Source: Fimbriiglobus sp043785105 (GTDB taxonomy: Bacteria > Planctomycetota > Planctomycetia > Gemmatales > Gemmataceae). From it: a stretch of DNA of 64,000 nt. Positions 1 through 8,400 of this stretch are shown here, piece by piece. The stretch's first letter is position 1, and each line of letters begins with the position of its first letter. The notes beneath the pieces were generated by a model. The model saw nothing but the letters and a program-made list of their open reading frames with translations. It was not told the DNA's origin and did not search any database. Both the position numbers and the translations under genes were made by a program. The stretch spans positions 7,330 through 71,329 of the forward strand of contig JAYVXO010000214.1 in NCBI GenBank assembly GCA_043785105.1. The letters run 5' to 3'.

Positions 1-157
1 GGATCACCTTGGCCGAGGCGGATGCCGTCGGAGCAACGGCCATCGGCCGAGGTGTATTGGGGTGGGGCCGGCTTTGTTGGTCGGTTGTCTGACACCCGGC
101 CGCCGCGGCGACGGCTGACGAGATTCCGAATATGATTGCTCGAACGCGGTAGCGCAT
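1..157 (-). CDS. Putative lipoprotein, 5' part only (runs off left edge)
   Basis: An ATG at the right end of this interval is preceded by a GGAG ribosome-binding site and opens a frame that stays open to the window edge (about 52 codons visible). It starts MRYRVRAIIFGISS, followed by an Ala-rich hydrophobic stretch and a lipobox-like AAAAGC, so residue 21 or so would be the lipidated cysteine. After it comes a Pro/Ala/Ser-rich linker (HPNTPRPMAVAP). This is the usual look of a planctomycete lipoprotein. The rest of the protein lies outside the window, so function cannot be inferred. It is divergent from the next gene. Confidence 0.5.
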   Translation of the reverse strand, partial: MRYRVRAIIFGISSAVAAAAGCQTTDQQSRPHPNTPRPMAVAPTASASAKVI

Positions 158-482
158 CTTGATTTCTCCAGATTCGCCTCCGCCAAGGCGATAATTGCCG
201 GCAGGAATTCCTGCCGTAGGGTTGGGATCGGCAAGTTGGGATGCGCAGGTTCACCCGGAATGAGTGGTCGTGCTGATAAACCGCATTGGCCTAGTGGAGA
301 TTTCCGTCTGTAGCGATTATAAGGGCGATCTGCGGTGCAGATCGGAATCGGCCCGTCCCGGTGGAACCACCGGCCAAAAAAAAGGCACCGTGCCGGTATC
401 GTTGCCAATTCCCCACAGTAGCGTGACGAACAAACACTCCGTCCGGGAATCAACCGGTTACGCCCGACTGAACACGACGACA
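158..482. other. Divergent intergenic region
   Basis: This gap separates the leftward lipoprotein from the rightward HhH/nuclease-like gene and probably carries both promoters. No convincing -35/-10 pair was found. A perfect 8-bp hairpin (CGATCTGC-ggt-GCAGATCG) lies at 326-344, and a short GGCACCGTGCC palindrome follows an A-rich run at about 378-395. In-frame codons upstream of 483 exist but do not read like protein. Confidence 0.4.
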
Positions 483-1754
483 ATGTCTTTTTGGAGAACC
501 CGATTGTCCGATCTCGACGCCCTCACCGACCGCTATCGCCGCGACCCCGAGTCCGTGTACCACACCTGGTTTCTCCAAGACGGGAACCGGCTGAAGGCGT
601 TCCGGTCGATTCGCCGCGGGGTCGAAGAGGTGGTGCGGACGGTCCGGGCCGGGACGTTCGGGAACGACTACAAGGGGTCACCGCTCGAAACGGTGCTGGA
701 GTCCGTAACCGAGCAGAAGCAGGTGTTCCAGGGGGCCGCCCACGCCTTTTACTGGAAGCCCAAGCTCCGCATCCCCGACATCTATGAGGACGACGGCCAC
801 AAGCGGGCGTTCGCCGAGTTCCTGGACGGCTGCCTGAACACGGCCGACGAAGGCCGCCTCCGCGACCTAGTGTTCGCCCTCGACCGCCGCAAGATCAAGG
901 GCCTCGGCCCAGCCGTGGCGAACATCCTTTATTTCCTTCACCCGACCCTGTTCCCGCCGTTCAACACGGCCATCCTCCGCGGGTTCAACGCGGTGTTCGC
1001 CGACTCGAAGAAGCTCGGTTCGTGGGCCGCCTACTTGGAGATGCGGGAGACGGTCCGCGGGGCGAACGTCCGCCTCTCCCCGCCGCTCTCGACCGACCTC
1101 GGCGCGTTCGCCGGACTCTTGTTCGAGGTCGGCATCGGTCGGCTCGTGGTGAGCGAGACGGCGGCCGCAGTCCTAGCCGAAGAGCGAGCAGCGGCGGACA
1201 AGGTCGCCCGAAAGAGGCACCAAGAGGTCGAGGCGGATCGGAAGGAAAAGGGCGACCACCTGCGGATGCAGTACCTGCTCGCCAAGACCGGCCGGGCACT
1301 CGGGTGCGCCGTCCACGTGGCGTCGAACGACCGGAGGCGGGTGTTCGACGGTGTGAGTCTGTCGTCGCTTTGCATCGACGCGCTCCCAGAACTGGGCCTC
1401 CCCGCCGACGTGGCACAGACCGTCTCGCTCATCGACGTACTCTGGCTCGACCCGGCCGGGGGCCGGGTGGTGTGCGGGTTCGAGGTGGAGAAAAGCACGT
1501 CCATCTACTCCGGCATCCTCCGCCTGCTCGATCTCTCATCGTCCGCCGCCGCTCGCCCCGACCAACTCTACTTGGTGGCCCCGGATGCGCGGGAACGCGA
1601 GATTCACGCCCAACTCACCCGCCCGTCGTTCGCCGGGGCGGACCTCCACTACATCCTTTTCTCCGACCTCAGCGACCACTGCGATGGGATGTGTCGGTTC
1701 GGCCAAGACCACCGCGCTGTGTTGAAGATTGCCCGCAGACGACCGGCCCAGTAA
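483..1754 (+). CDS. Hypothetical protein with HhH-glycosylase-like middle and possible nuclease-fold C-terminus
   Basis: The ORF is open upstream, but convincing protein sequence begins at this ATG (MSFWRTRLSDLDAL), giving 423 residues; there is no obvious Shine-Dalgarno. Around residues 130-165 the segment KIKGLGPAVANILYFL followed by PPFNTAILRGF resembles the helix-hairpin-helix Gly-Pro-Asp region of AlkA/endonuclease III-type glycosylases. A charged, probably coiled segment rich in Ala/Glu/Arg lies near residues 225-265. The C-terminal third has the pattern SLIDVLWLD...GFEVEKS, which could be the D...ExE core of a PD-(D/E)XK-like fold. No signal peptide is present, so it should be cytoplasmic. 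Inference: a DNA-repair or restriction-type protein. An uncharacterised conserved protein is equally possible, and the domain calls are by eye. Confidence 0.6.
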   Translation: MSFWRTRLSDLDALTDRYRRDPESVYHTWFLQDGNRLKAFRSIRRGVEEVVRTVRAGTFGNDYKGSPLETVLESVTEQKQVFQGAAHAFYWKPKLRIPDIYEDDGHKRAFAEFLDGCLNTADEGRLRDLVFALDRRKIKGLGPAVANILYFLHPTLFPPFNTAILRGFNAVFADSKKLGSWAAYLEMRETVRGANVRLSPPLSTDLGAFAGLLFEVGIGRLVVSETAAAVLAEERAAADKVARKRHQEVEADRKEKGDHLRMQYLLAKTGRALGCAVHVASNDRRRVFDGVSLSSLCIDALPELGLPADVAQTVSLIDVLWLDPAGGRVVCGFEVEKSTSIYSGILRLLDLSSSAAARPDQLYLVAPDAREREIHAQLTRPSFAGADLHYILFSDLSDHCDGMCRFGQDHRAVLKIARRRPAQ

Positions 1755-1844
1755 ATTAGCGATGGCTTGCGGGCCACCTACCGGTTCGATCGCGGGCGGA
1801 CAGAGGTCCGTTCCGCACGCACACAAATTCTGGAGTGACGAACG

Positions 1845-2378
1845 ATGACAAGGTACACTTGGCTGGTCGCCCTCGCGGCCTTGGCGACCTGGACACTGCC
1901 GGCCACGGCTGCGGACACCACGGTCGAGCTGAAGCGCGTCCACATGTGCTGCGGTGGTTGCGCCAAGGAAGTGGCCAAAATCCTCGGGAAGGTCGAAGGC
2001 GTCACCGGCGTCTCGACCGACCAGGAGGCGAACACGGCCAAGTTCACGGCAGCGGACGCGAAGGCGGCTCAGAAGGCGCTCGACGCCCTCGCCGAAGGGG
2101 GCTTCCACGGCGACACCGGCGACAACAAAGGGTTCGCCTTCAAGGACGACAGTGGGGTCAAGTCGGGGCAGGTCAAGTCGCTGACCGTGACCGGCTTCCA
2201 CAACTCGTGCGGCGGCTGCGTGAAATCGTTCCGTGAGGCGATCAAGGGCGTGAAGGGCGTGGCCGGGGATAGCGCCAAGGCGAAAGTCACGACGGCCGAA
2301 GTGACCGGCGAGTTCGACGCCGCCGAGTTGGTCAAGGCGTTGAACACGGCCGGCTTCCACGTGAAGGTCAAGGAGTAG
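1845..2378 (+). CDS. Periplasmic protein with two heavy-metal-associated (HMA) domains
   Basis: 177 residues. An N-terminal signal peptide (MTRYTWLVALAALATW...ATAAD) is followed by two tandem ferredoxin-like HMA modules of about 70 residues. The first carries a Cys-Cys-Gly-Gly-Cys motif (HMCCGGCAKEV) and the second Ser-Cys-Gly-Gly-Cys (HNSCGGCVKSF). HMA domains bind Cu(I), Zn or similar soft metals through the CxxC cysteines; here the spacing is effectively CGGC. A GGAG site precedes the ATG by 9 bases. It is the only rightward metal gene of the cluster and lies next to the P1B ATPase and CzcCBA genes, which suggests a periplasmic metal-binding or buffering role. The tandem secreted arrangement is seen directly; the metal specificity is not known. 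Confidence 0.85.
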   Translation: MTRYTWLVALAALATWTLPATAADTTVELKRVHMCCGGCAKEVAKILGKVEGVTGVSTDQEANTAKFTAADAKAAQKALDALAEGGFHGDTGDNKGFAFKDDSGVKSGQVKSLTVTGFHNSCGGCVKSFREAIKGVKGVAGDSAKAKVTTAEVTGEFDAAELVKALNTAGFHVKVKE

Positions 2379-2427
2379 TACTCGGTGTCGCCCCGCTGCC
2401 CGATAGCAACGGAATAGACCCGAACGT

Positions 2428-2472
2428 GTGAGGAACTCCCCGGCCCTTCGCGACGGCCGGGGAGTTCCTCAC
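2428..2472 (+). terminator. Strong hairpin, probable terminator of the HMA gene
   Basis: A perfect 18-bp inverted repeat (arms 2428-2445 and 2455-2472, 9-base loop) lies 50 bases after the HMA stop codon. No clear T-run follows, as is common in GC-rich genomes, so terminator function is inferred from position and stability. Confidence 0.65.
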
Positions 2473-2527
2473 GGGACGCTAGGTCTCCCCACTTGCTTCC
2501 CGGTCCAACGTGGCGTACCGTCGGCAC

Positions 2528-3439
2528 ATGTCCGCGCCACCATCTCCTCACCGCCAGACCGCTCTCCTCTCGTTCCGGTTTCTCGGCACTGCATTGGTCG
2601 GGTCGCTTGCGATGGCGCTGGTGGCGACCTTTGCTCCGCTCCCGGCTCAACTTGCCGTGCTGGGCGCGTTCATCAGCATCCTGGGCGGACTCTTCGTGAG
2701 TTACCTCAAACAGGAAGAATCGCGGGACCGTCGGCGGAACGAAGTCATCGAACGGCTCGCTGTCCCCTTCGCCCTGGCCCCCGAAGAAGCCCTTTACCCC
2801 TTGTATTTGGCCTATTGCCGGGCACTCACCACCTTGGCCGAGCAGACGGACCCCCTACTCCGCGAAATCGCCGCCCTCAAACTCGCCTCCGTCAACGCCC
2901 AGATCAACACCATCGCCGCCGGCACGGTCGTGTTCGCCGGAACGGAGACGTGGCGAGCGGTCTACGAACAATTGCTCGCGGGGGTGAGCGTTCGGGAATA
3001 CCGATCCGTCGCCTGGGTGCGGAGCGGGAACTACTGGCAGGACGCACCGGGCCGGCAGAGCATGCGGGCCAACTTCGAGGCCGTTCACCGGCGGGTGCTG
3101 ATCGAGCGAATCGCGATTCTCCCCGACGCGCTCTGGCCGAACGACAATGAACTACCGACCGACGCGATCCAAGTGTGGCTTCAAGAGCAGCACGACCACG
3201 GCCTGCACCTCGTCCTGGTCCGGGAATCTGCACTCCACGGGGAGCCGGACTTGCTCGCCGACTTCGGCATTTACGGGGACCGGGCGGTCGGCACCCAAGA
3301 ACTCGACGAGCAGTCCCGGACCATCCGGTTCACCCTATCGTTCGACCCACAGTCCGTGCGGTTGGCGGACGACCGCTGGCGGCGATTGTCGATCTTCGGA
3401 ATTCCGTATCAGTCCCTGTTGGCATCCCTACCAGCTTGA
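2528..3439 (+). CDS. Hypothetical protein with N-terminal membrane segments
   Basis: About 303 residues from the ATG (MSAPPSPHRQTALL); a GTG 18 bases upstream (2510) is an alternative, and neither start has a clear ribosome-binding site. Two hydrophobic helices near residues 15-35 and 40-60 (FLGTALVGSLAMALVAT; LAVLGAFISILGGLFVSYL) are followed by a soluble domain of about 240 residues containing an Arg-rich turn (QEESRDRRRNE). The C-terminal half is predicted alpha/beta with many Asp/Glu. No family was recognised. Its stop lies 35 bases before the likely start of the next gene, so the two probably form an operon. Inference: membrane-anchored cytoplasmic protein of unknown function. Confidence 0.6.
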   Translation: MSAPPSPHRQTALLSFRFLGTALVGSLAMALVATFAPLPAQLAVLGAFISILGGLFVSYLKQEESRDRRRNEVIERLAVPFALAPEEALYPLYLAYCRALTTLAEQTDPLLREIAALKLASVNAQINTIAAGTVVFAGTETWRAVYEQLLAGVSVREYRSVAWVRSGNYWQDAPGRQSMRANFEAVHRRVLIERIAILPDALWPNDNELPTDAIQVWLQEQHDHGLHLVLVRESALHGEPDLLADFGIYGDRAVGTQELDEQSRTIRFTLSFDPQSVRLADDRWRRLSIFGIPYQSLLASLPA

Positions 3440-3461
3440 GTACCATGTGTACGCTTGTATC

Positions 3462-3470
3462 AAAGGAGGT
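3462..3470 (+). promoter_or_regulatory. Near-perfect Shine-Dalgarno that places the start of the aminotransferase-fold gene
   Basis: AAAGGAGGT sits just before in-frame TTG codons at 3474 and 3483. It is the best anti-16S match in this region. It argues against the long upstream extension of the same frame, which overlaps the preceding gene. Confidence 0.55.
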
Positions 3471-3473
3471 TGG

Positions 3474-4685
3474 TTGCCCGAGTTGCTCTACCTGGACACG
3501 GCCCGCTTGGGCCGGATGTCGCCCGGTGCCGCCGCCGCTCACCGGGATTTCGTCACGATAGCAGGGGACGAAGGCGGCGGGCTGTACTTCGACCGCTTCC
3601 TGTCGAACGGCTTCCGGGAATGCCCCAGTTCGTTCCCGTCTCGGTATCCCGGACTCGATGGCTGGCACGGCGTCGGGCGGCTGAAGGCCGGCCTCCGATC
3701 ACTGGCGGGAAGTCCCGCCGAATCGCCGATCCTGCTCGCCTCCCGATCAACGGCTCTCATGCGGTTCGCCGCACGCCTCCTGTATCACCCGTGCCGGAAT
3801 GTCCTCACGACCGACCTCGATTGGCACCCATACAAAGCCATCCTGGCCGCCGAAGCCGCCGCGTCCGGCCGCACGCTGACTGAGGTTCCCCTCCGCGAGG
3901 GGGTGCTTTCCCGGCGGATGACCGAAGACGAACTCATCGACCTCGTGTGCGACCGATTTGGCCGGGCCGGGTGCGACGGGCTTTACCTGACGGCGGTCAA
4001 CAACCTGGGGGTGCGGTTTCCGGTCGAGAAGGTCGTGCGTCGGCTGGAGGCCGTCCACACGGTTCGGACGGTCGTGGTCGATGGTGCCCAGGAGTTCTGC
4101 CACCTCCCCTCCTCACTCGGATCCGAAGTTTGCGATCTCTACTTGGCCGGGTCACACAAGTGGTTGCGGGGCCATCACCCCCTCGGCATGGCGTTCTACG
4201 GCCGGAGACAGTCCCGCGGGCGAATCGAATCGGTGCTGGCCCACGGCGTCCGCTCCGGCGAGATCGACGACCCCCTCTTGCGGTTCACGGCCCGTCTCGA
4301 AGACGGCACCGAAGAGCACCTATCCGAGACCGTCAACCTCGCCCCCCTCTTTTCCACGCAAGGCGCACTCGCCGATGCCTCCGGCTCGGTCGGGGCTTTG
4401 CCATCGCGGCTGCGAAACCTGGAGGAGGCCGTGGTAGCCGTTGCGGGGGCCGGGTGGGAACCGCAGTTACCGGTTCTCGAACTTCGGTCCGGGATGCTGT
4501 TGGTTCGGGCACGACGGCCCAGGGTTCGTGCCGGAGACCCGGAATCGCTCCGCGCCGCACTCCGAGACGCCGGTGTCGCGGCCACGACCTACCCGGGCGG
4601 ACTCGTCCGGCTGTCGATGCCGCCGGACGCATGGCGACCCGGCGAGTTGGACCACCTTCGCCGGGCGTTCAAGCGGCTCGCGTGA
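3474..4685 (+). CDS. PLP-dependent aminotransferase class V-fold protein
   Basis: About 403 residues. A TTG start (3474, or 3483) is chosen because of the AAAGGAGGT just upstream; an in-frame GTG at 3447 is less likely. The class V (cysteine desulfurase/aminotransferase) fold is indicated by VVVDGAQEF, which matches the PLP-ring Asp and Gln motif, and by LAGSHKWLRG, where the Lys of SHKW would form the Schiff base. The substrate cannot be read from the sequence, and no NifS-type cysteine-loop residue was recognised. It follows the membrane protein directly and converges on the leftward ATPase gene. Family assignment is firm, specific reaction unknown. Confidence 0.75.
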   Translation: MPELLYLDTARLGRMSPGAAAAHRDFVTIAGDEGGGLYFDRFLSNGFRECPSSFPSRYPGLDGWHGVGRLKAGLRSLAGSPAESPILLASRSTALMRFAARLLYHPCRNVLTTDLDWHPYKAILAAEAAASGRTLTEVPLREGVLSRRMTEDELIDLVCDRFGRAGCDGLYLTAVNNLGVRFPVEKVVRRLEAVHTVRTVVVDGAQEFCHLPSSLGSEVCDLYLAGSHKWLRGHHPLGMAFYGRRQSRGRIESVLAHGVRSGEIDDPLLRFTARLEDGTEEHLSETVNLAPLFSTQGALADASGSVGALPSRLRNLEEAVVAVAGAGWEPQLPVLELRSGMLLVRARRPRVRAGDPESLRAALRDAGVAATTYPGGLVRLSMPPDAWRPGELDHLRRAFKRLA

Positions 4686-4714
4686 GCGTCGAACCCTCGG
4701 CAAATTCGACGATT

Positions 4715-6859
4715 TCAGAGGGGCGAGCGCAGCAGCCGCAGCCCATTGAAGATGACGAGGAGGGACGCCCCGGTGTCGGCGGCAATCGCGGCCCAGAGCG
4801 ACGAGTACCCCGCGAACGTGAGGACCACGAACACCAGCTTCACGGCCAGCGAGAAGGCGACGTTCTGCCGGATCACCGCCATCGTCCGCCGGCTGTGGCG
4901 GATCAGCCACGGGAGCTTGCCCAAGTCGTCGGACATGAGGGCCACGTCCGCCGTCTCGATGGCCGCGTCGGTCCCGGCGGCACCCATTGCGATGCCCAGG
5001 CTCGCCCGCGCCAGGGCCGGGGCGTCGTTCACCCCGTCGCCGACCATCGCCACGGTGCCGAACTCGGCGACCAGTGCCTCGACCGCCGCGACCTTCTCCT
5101 CGGGCAGCAGCCCGGCCCGCACGTCGTCCACCCCGGCGTCCTTGCCCACGGCTCGGGCCGTGGCCTCGTTGTCGCCGGTCAGCATGACGACCCGGACCAC
5201 GCCGAGCTCCTTCAGTTCGCGGACGGCGTCCTTCGCCGCCGGGCGGACGGCGTCAGCCAGGGCGATTAGGCCACAGACGTGCTTCTCGTTACCGACCACG
5301 ACGACCGACCGGCCCGCCCCGGCCATCGCGGCGACCCGCCCACGCACGTCGTCCGTTTCCTGTCCCCGTTCCGTCAGGTAACGCGGCGACCCCACCCAGA
5401 ACTCCCGGCCCTGCCACCGCCCCACGGCACCTTTACCGGGAACGGCCCGCAGGTCTTCGGCGGTCGTGACTACGATCCTCTTCGCCTGGGCGTATTCGAT
5501 GACGGCTCGGGCCAGCGGGTGTTCACTCCGGGCTTCCAGCCCGGCGGCCCGTGCCAGCAATTCGGCCTCGTCGTGGCCGTTGAGCGGAACGACCTCGACG
5601 ACGGCGGGCCGGCCTTCCGTCAGTGTCCCCGTCTTGTCCAGGGCGACCACTTTCAGTTTGGCCGGGAGTTCGATGAACATGCCGCCCTTCACCAGCACGC
5701 CGTTGCGGGCGGCGGCGGTCAACGCGGCCACGATGCTCACCGGGGTGGAGATCACCATCGCACACGGACAGGCTATGACCAGCAGCACCAACGCCCGGTA
5801 CACCCACTCCCACCACCCGCCCGCGAAGGCCAGGGGCGGGACCAGGGCCACGGCCACAGCCAGGGCCATGACCGCCGGGGTGTAAATCGCGGCGAACTGA
5901 TCGACCCACCGCTCGGACGCCGCCCGCCGCGACTGCGATTCCCCGACCATGCGGATGATGCGGGCCAGGGTGGTGTCGTTCGCGGCTCGCGTGACCGCCA
6001 CCTCCAGCACCCCTTCGGCGTTCACGGTGCCGGCGAACACGTCGTCGCCGGGCTGCTTCGGGGCCGGGATGCTCTCGCCGGTGATCGGGGCTTGGTTGAC
6101 GTGGCCGCTCCCCTTGTTGACCTTCCCGTCGAGAGGGATGCGCTCGCCGGGCCGAACGACGATGACCGCCCCGACCGCCACATCCTTCACCGGCACATCG
6201 CGTTCGGGTCCGCTTTCGGTGACGACCCGAGCGGTGGGTGGGGCGAGGTCGAGCAAAGACGCGACCGCCCGGCGGACCCGCCCGACGCTCCACGCCTCCA
6301 ACTCCAGCGAGAAGGCGAACAGGAATGCCACCGTCGCGGCCTCGGCCCACTCCCCAATCACGACGGCTCCGGCCACGGCGACAACCATCAAGAGGTTCAT
6401 GTCGGGCCGCAGTCGCTTCAACGCAATCCACGCCTTCGGCAGCACTAGCCACAGCCCGGCGAGCATGGCCAGGAGGTAGCACGTTTCAGCCGCGACACCC
6501 GGCTTCAGGGTCCACCCGCCGGCGACGTGGAGCATCGCCCCCACGCCGGACGCCAGCCCGCTCGCCACGGTGAGGATGGTCCGCCCCCGCCTCGCCCAGA
6601 AGCCGAGTCCCCTCTCGCCGACCTCGTCCGCACGCCACGGCTCGGCCCGCATCCCGGTTCGGGCAACCGCCACGGTGATTTTGTCGGGGGCGACTTCGTC
6701 GGGGCCGGCGTTCACGATCATCCGGGCGTTCAGGATGTCGAAGGCGAGGCGTTCCTCGCCGCCGACGACCGGGCCGACTTCCCGCTTGAGGACGGTGACT
6801 TCCTCGGCGCAGTCCAGCCCTTGAATCTTGAACTCTTGGCGGGGTTTCGTCGGCGTCAT
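4715..6859 (-). CDS. Heavy-metal-translocating P1B-type ATPase (ZntA/CadA-like)
   Basis: About 714 residues from the ATG that follows GAGGA by 6 bases; a codon 7 positions upstream is also possible. Exports soft metal from cytoplasm to periplasm using ATP. Landmarks: N-terminal HMA-like domain with GLDCAEE (residues ~14-20), TGES actuator motif near residue 270, CPC in the transport helix at ~364-366, phosphorylation motif DKTGT at ~408, SEHPLA nucleotide-binding HP motif, GDGVNDAPAL hinge, and a final helix containing K...ADTGAS. CPC plus the K/DxG pair of the last helix is the P1B-2 (Zn2+/Cd2+/Pb2+) signature. The N-terminal metal site is Cys-Ala-Glu-Glu rather than CxxC. Length is normal for the family. 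It is convergent with the aminotransferase gene and divergent from the DUF1559 gene. Confidence 0.93.
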   Translation of the reverse strand: MTPTKPRQEFKIQGLDCAEEVTVLKREVGPVVGGEERLAFDILNARMIVNAGPDEVAPDKITVAVARTGMRAEPWRADEVGERGLGFWARRGRTILTVASGLASGVGAMLHVAGGWTLKPGVAAETCYLLAMLAGLWLVLPKAWIALKRLRPDMNLLMVVAVAGAVVIGEWAEAATVAFLFAFSLELEAWSVGRVRRAVASLLDLAPPTARVVTESGPERDVPVKDVAVGAVIVVRPGERIPLDGKVNKGSGHVNQAPITGESIPAPKQPGDDVFAGTVNAEGVLEVAVTRAANDTTLARIIRMVGESQSRRAASERWVDQFAAIYTPAVMALAVAVALVPPLAFAGGWWEWVYRALVLLVIACPCAMVISTPVSIVAALTAAARNGVLVKGGMFIELPAKLKVVALDKTGTLTEGRPAVVEVVPLNGHDEAELLARAAGLEARSEHPLARAVIEYAQAKRIVVTTAEDLRAVPGKGAVGRWQGREFWVGSPRYLTERGQETDDVRGRVAAMAGAGRSVVVVGNEKHVCGLIALADAVRPAAKDAVRELKELGVVRVVMLTGDNEATARAVGKDAGVDDVRAGLLPEEKVAAVEALVAEFGTVAMVGDGVNDAPALARASLGIAMGAAGTDAAIETADVALMSDDLGKLPWLIRHSRRTMAVIRQNVAFSLAVKLVFVVLTFAGYSSLWAAIAADTGASLLVIFNGLRLLRSPL

Positions 6860-7007
6860 TTCGATTCCTCGGTTTGCCACTGCTGGCCGGCGACACGCTA
6901 AAATGTCGGGGTTTTCCGGGCCATTTTGTTAATTAGTCTCGATTATCTTGTCTTGTTAGCTAAGACTAACAACGACTTTTCCCCTGCCCCCTATGGAGCG
7001 ACCTTCG

Positions 7008-7998
7008 ATGAATCACAGACCACCCCGCCTTCACCCTGATCGAATTGCCGGTGGTGATCGCCATCATCACCATCCTCATCGGCTTGTTGCTGCCGGCGGT
7101 GCAGAAGGTGCGTGAGGCGGCCTCCCGCATGAAGTGCCAGAACAACCTCAAGCAGATCGGCCTCGCCCTGCACAACTACGAGGGGGCAATCGGTCGCTAC
7201 CCCGCCGGGTACGTCAGCACCCCCGGCGTCGGCTACCGTGACCCGCAGACGGGGGATTGGGGGCCGGGTTGGAGTTGGCTCGCCATCCTCCTGCCCAACG
7301 TCGAGCAAGGCAACCTTCACCAGTCGCTGCGGATGGACTTGCCGTGCTGGGACGCGGCCAATTCGGCGGCGGTGAAGTCGCCAGTCGCAATCTTTCTCTG
7401 CCCGTCGGCGACGGGCAACACGCCGACTGTCGGCATCACCGACATCAACATGAACGTCTGGCAGAACGCCGTTTTCGCCCGCTCCAACTACGTCCACAAC
7501 GTCGGCTGGAACGACATCTGGTCGTCGCCGGCGACGACCAACTACGACGACCCGGTCCTCGGCTGCAACGGGGTCATGTACCGGAACAGCAAGGTACGGG
7601 TGGCCGACGTGACGGACGGGTTGAGCAACACCGTGTTCGCCGGCGAGCGGACGCCATACTTGGCTGACGCGGTGTGGGCCGGGGTGGTGCCGGGGGCGAA
7701 GCACTACTCGTACAACCAGTTCGCCAGTTCCGGCACCGGCGGGCCGGGCATCAACTACGACAATGCCGGCAGCTACGTCGGGGCCAACAGCGGGCCGTCG
7801 ATCTACGAAGACCCGCAGATCATCCACCCGCCGAACTGGCCGGGCGGACACACCGATCAGATGCACTCGCAGCACACGGGAGGGTGCAACGTGCTGATGG
7901 GAGACGGCTCGGTGCGGTTCGTCACGGACAACATCCGCTTCTCGCTGTTCCAAGCGTTGTGCAGTCGCCAGGGCGGCGAAGTGATCGGGGACTATTAG
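7008..7998 (+). CDS. DUF1559 prepilin-like protein, apparent +1 frameshift near its start
   Basis: The main frame encodes a prepilin-type N-terminus (AFTLIELPVVIAIITILIGLLLPAVQKVREAASR) and a DUF1559/SBP_bac_10-like body of about 300 residues ending in the typical CNVLMGDGSVRFV motif. The ATG with a good GGAG upstream (7008) reads MNHRPPR and is one base out of frame. Dropping one C from the run at 7023-7026 would restore MNHRPPAFTLIEL. In the main frame a TGA lies at 7009, so only TTG codons inside the signal remain as starts. Also unusual are Ala instead of Gly before the Phe and Pro in place of Leu in the hydrophobic core. This is either a decayed gene or a sequence error. Such proteins are very abundant in planctomycetes and probably form surface pseudopili. 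Confidence 0.8.
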
Positions 7999-7999
7999 C

Positions 8000-8329
8000 A
8001 TGAAAAACTCGAACCTGTTGTGCCTTATGATCGTGGTGGCCCTCCTCTTCTCCGGCCTGCTCAGCGTCACCGGCTGCGGCCAACCGACCGAGGCCGCCCG
8101 GCAAAACCGCCGCCTAACCGATGCGCTGCTGACCGCCGTCACGACCAAGAACCTCAAGGAACTGGAGAAGAGCAAGGCGTTGATCGACAAGCGGCGGGCG
8201 GACGCGGTCCTGTCGGAAGCCAACCACAAGACACTCTCCGACATCTTCGCCCAGGCCAAGTCGGGCAAGTGGTCCGAAGCCGAGGAAGCTCTTTACAAGT
8301 ACCGGGAAGCCGAGCCGTTCCCGAAGTGA
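8000..8329 (+). CDS. Small lipoprotein, partner of the DUF1559 gene
   Basis: 109 residues. A hydrophobic signal (NLLCLMIVVALLFSGLL) ends in a lipobox, LSVTGC, followed by a helical, charged region (EAARQNRRLTDALL...KLEKSKALIDKRR). The ATG lies one base after the DUF1559 stop, so translation is probably coupled. A small lipoprotein directly behind a DUF1559 gene is a recurring arrangement in planctomycetes. It has no recognised enzymatic domain; a helper in surface presentation is a guess. Confidence 0.75.
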   Translation: MKNSNLLCLMIVVALLFSGLLSVTGCGQPTEAARQNRRLTDALLTAVTTKNLKELEKSKALIDKRRADAVLSEANHKTLSDIFAQAKSGKWSEAEEALYKYREAEPFPK

Positions 8330-8400
8330 GGGTGGCGTCCGCAAGGTAGCCTCGATTCCGGCCTTTGAGATTGTGATCTGCTGTCGCCCCGAGTTGGTTC

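Noticed and set aside
5279..6448. Plus-strand frame of 389 codons across the metal ATPase
   Set aside because: Antisense shadow of a well-supported P1B ATPase; His/Arg/Pro-rich with no fold.
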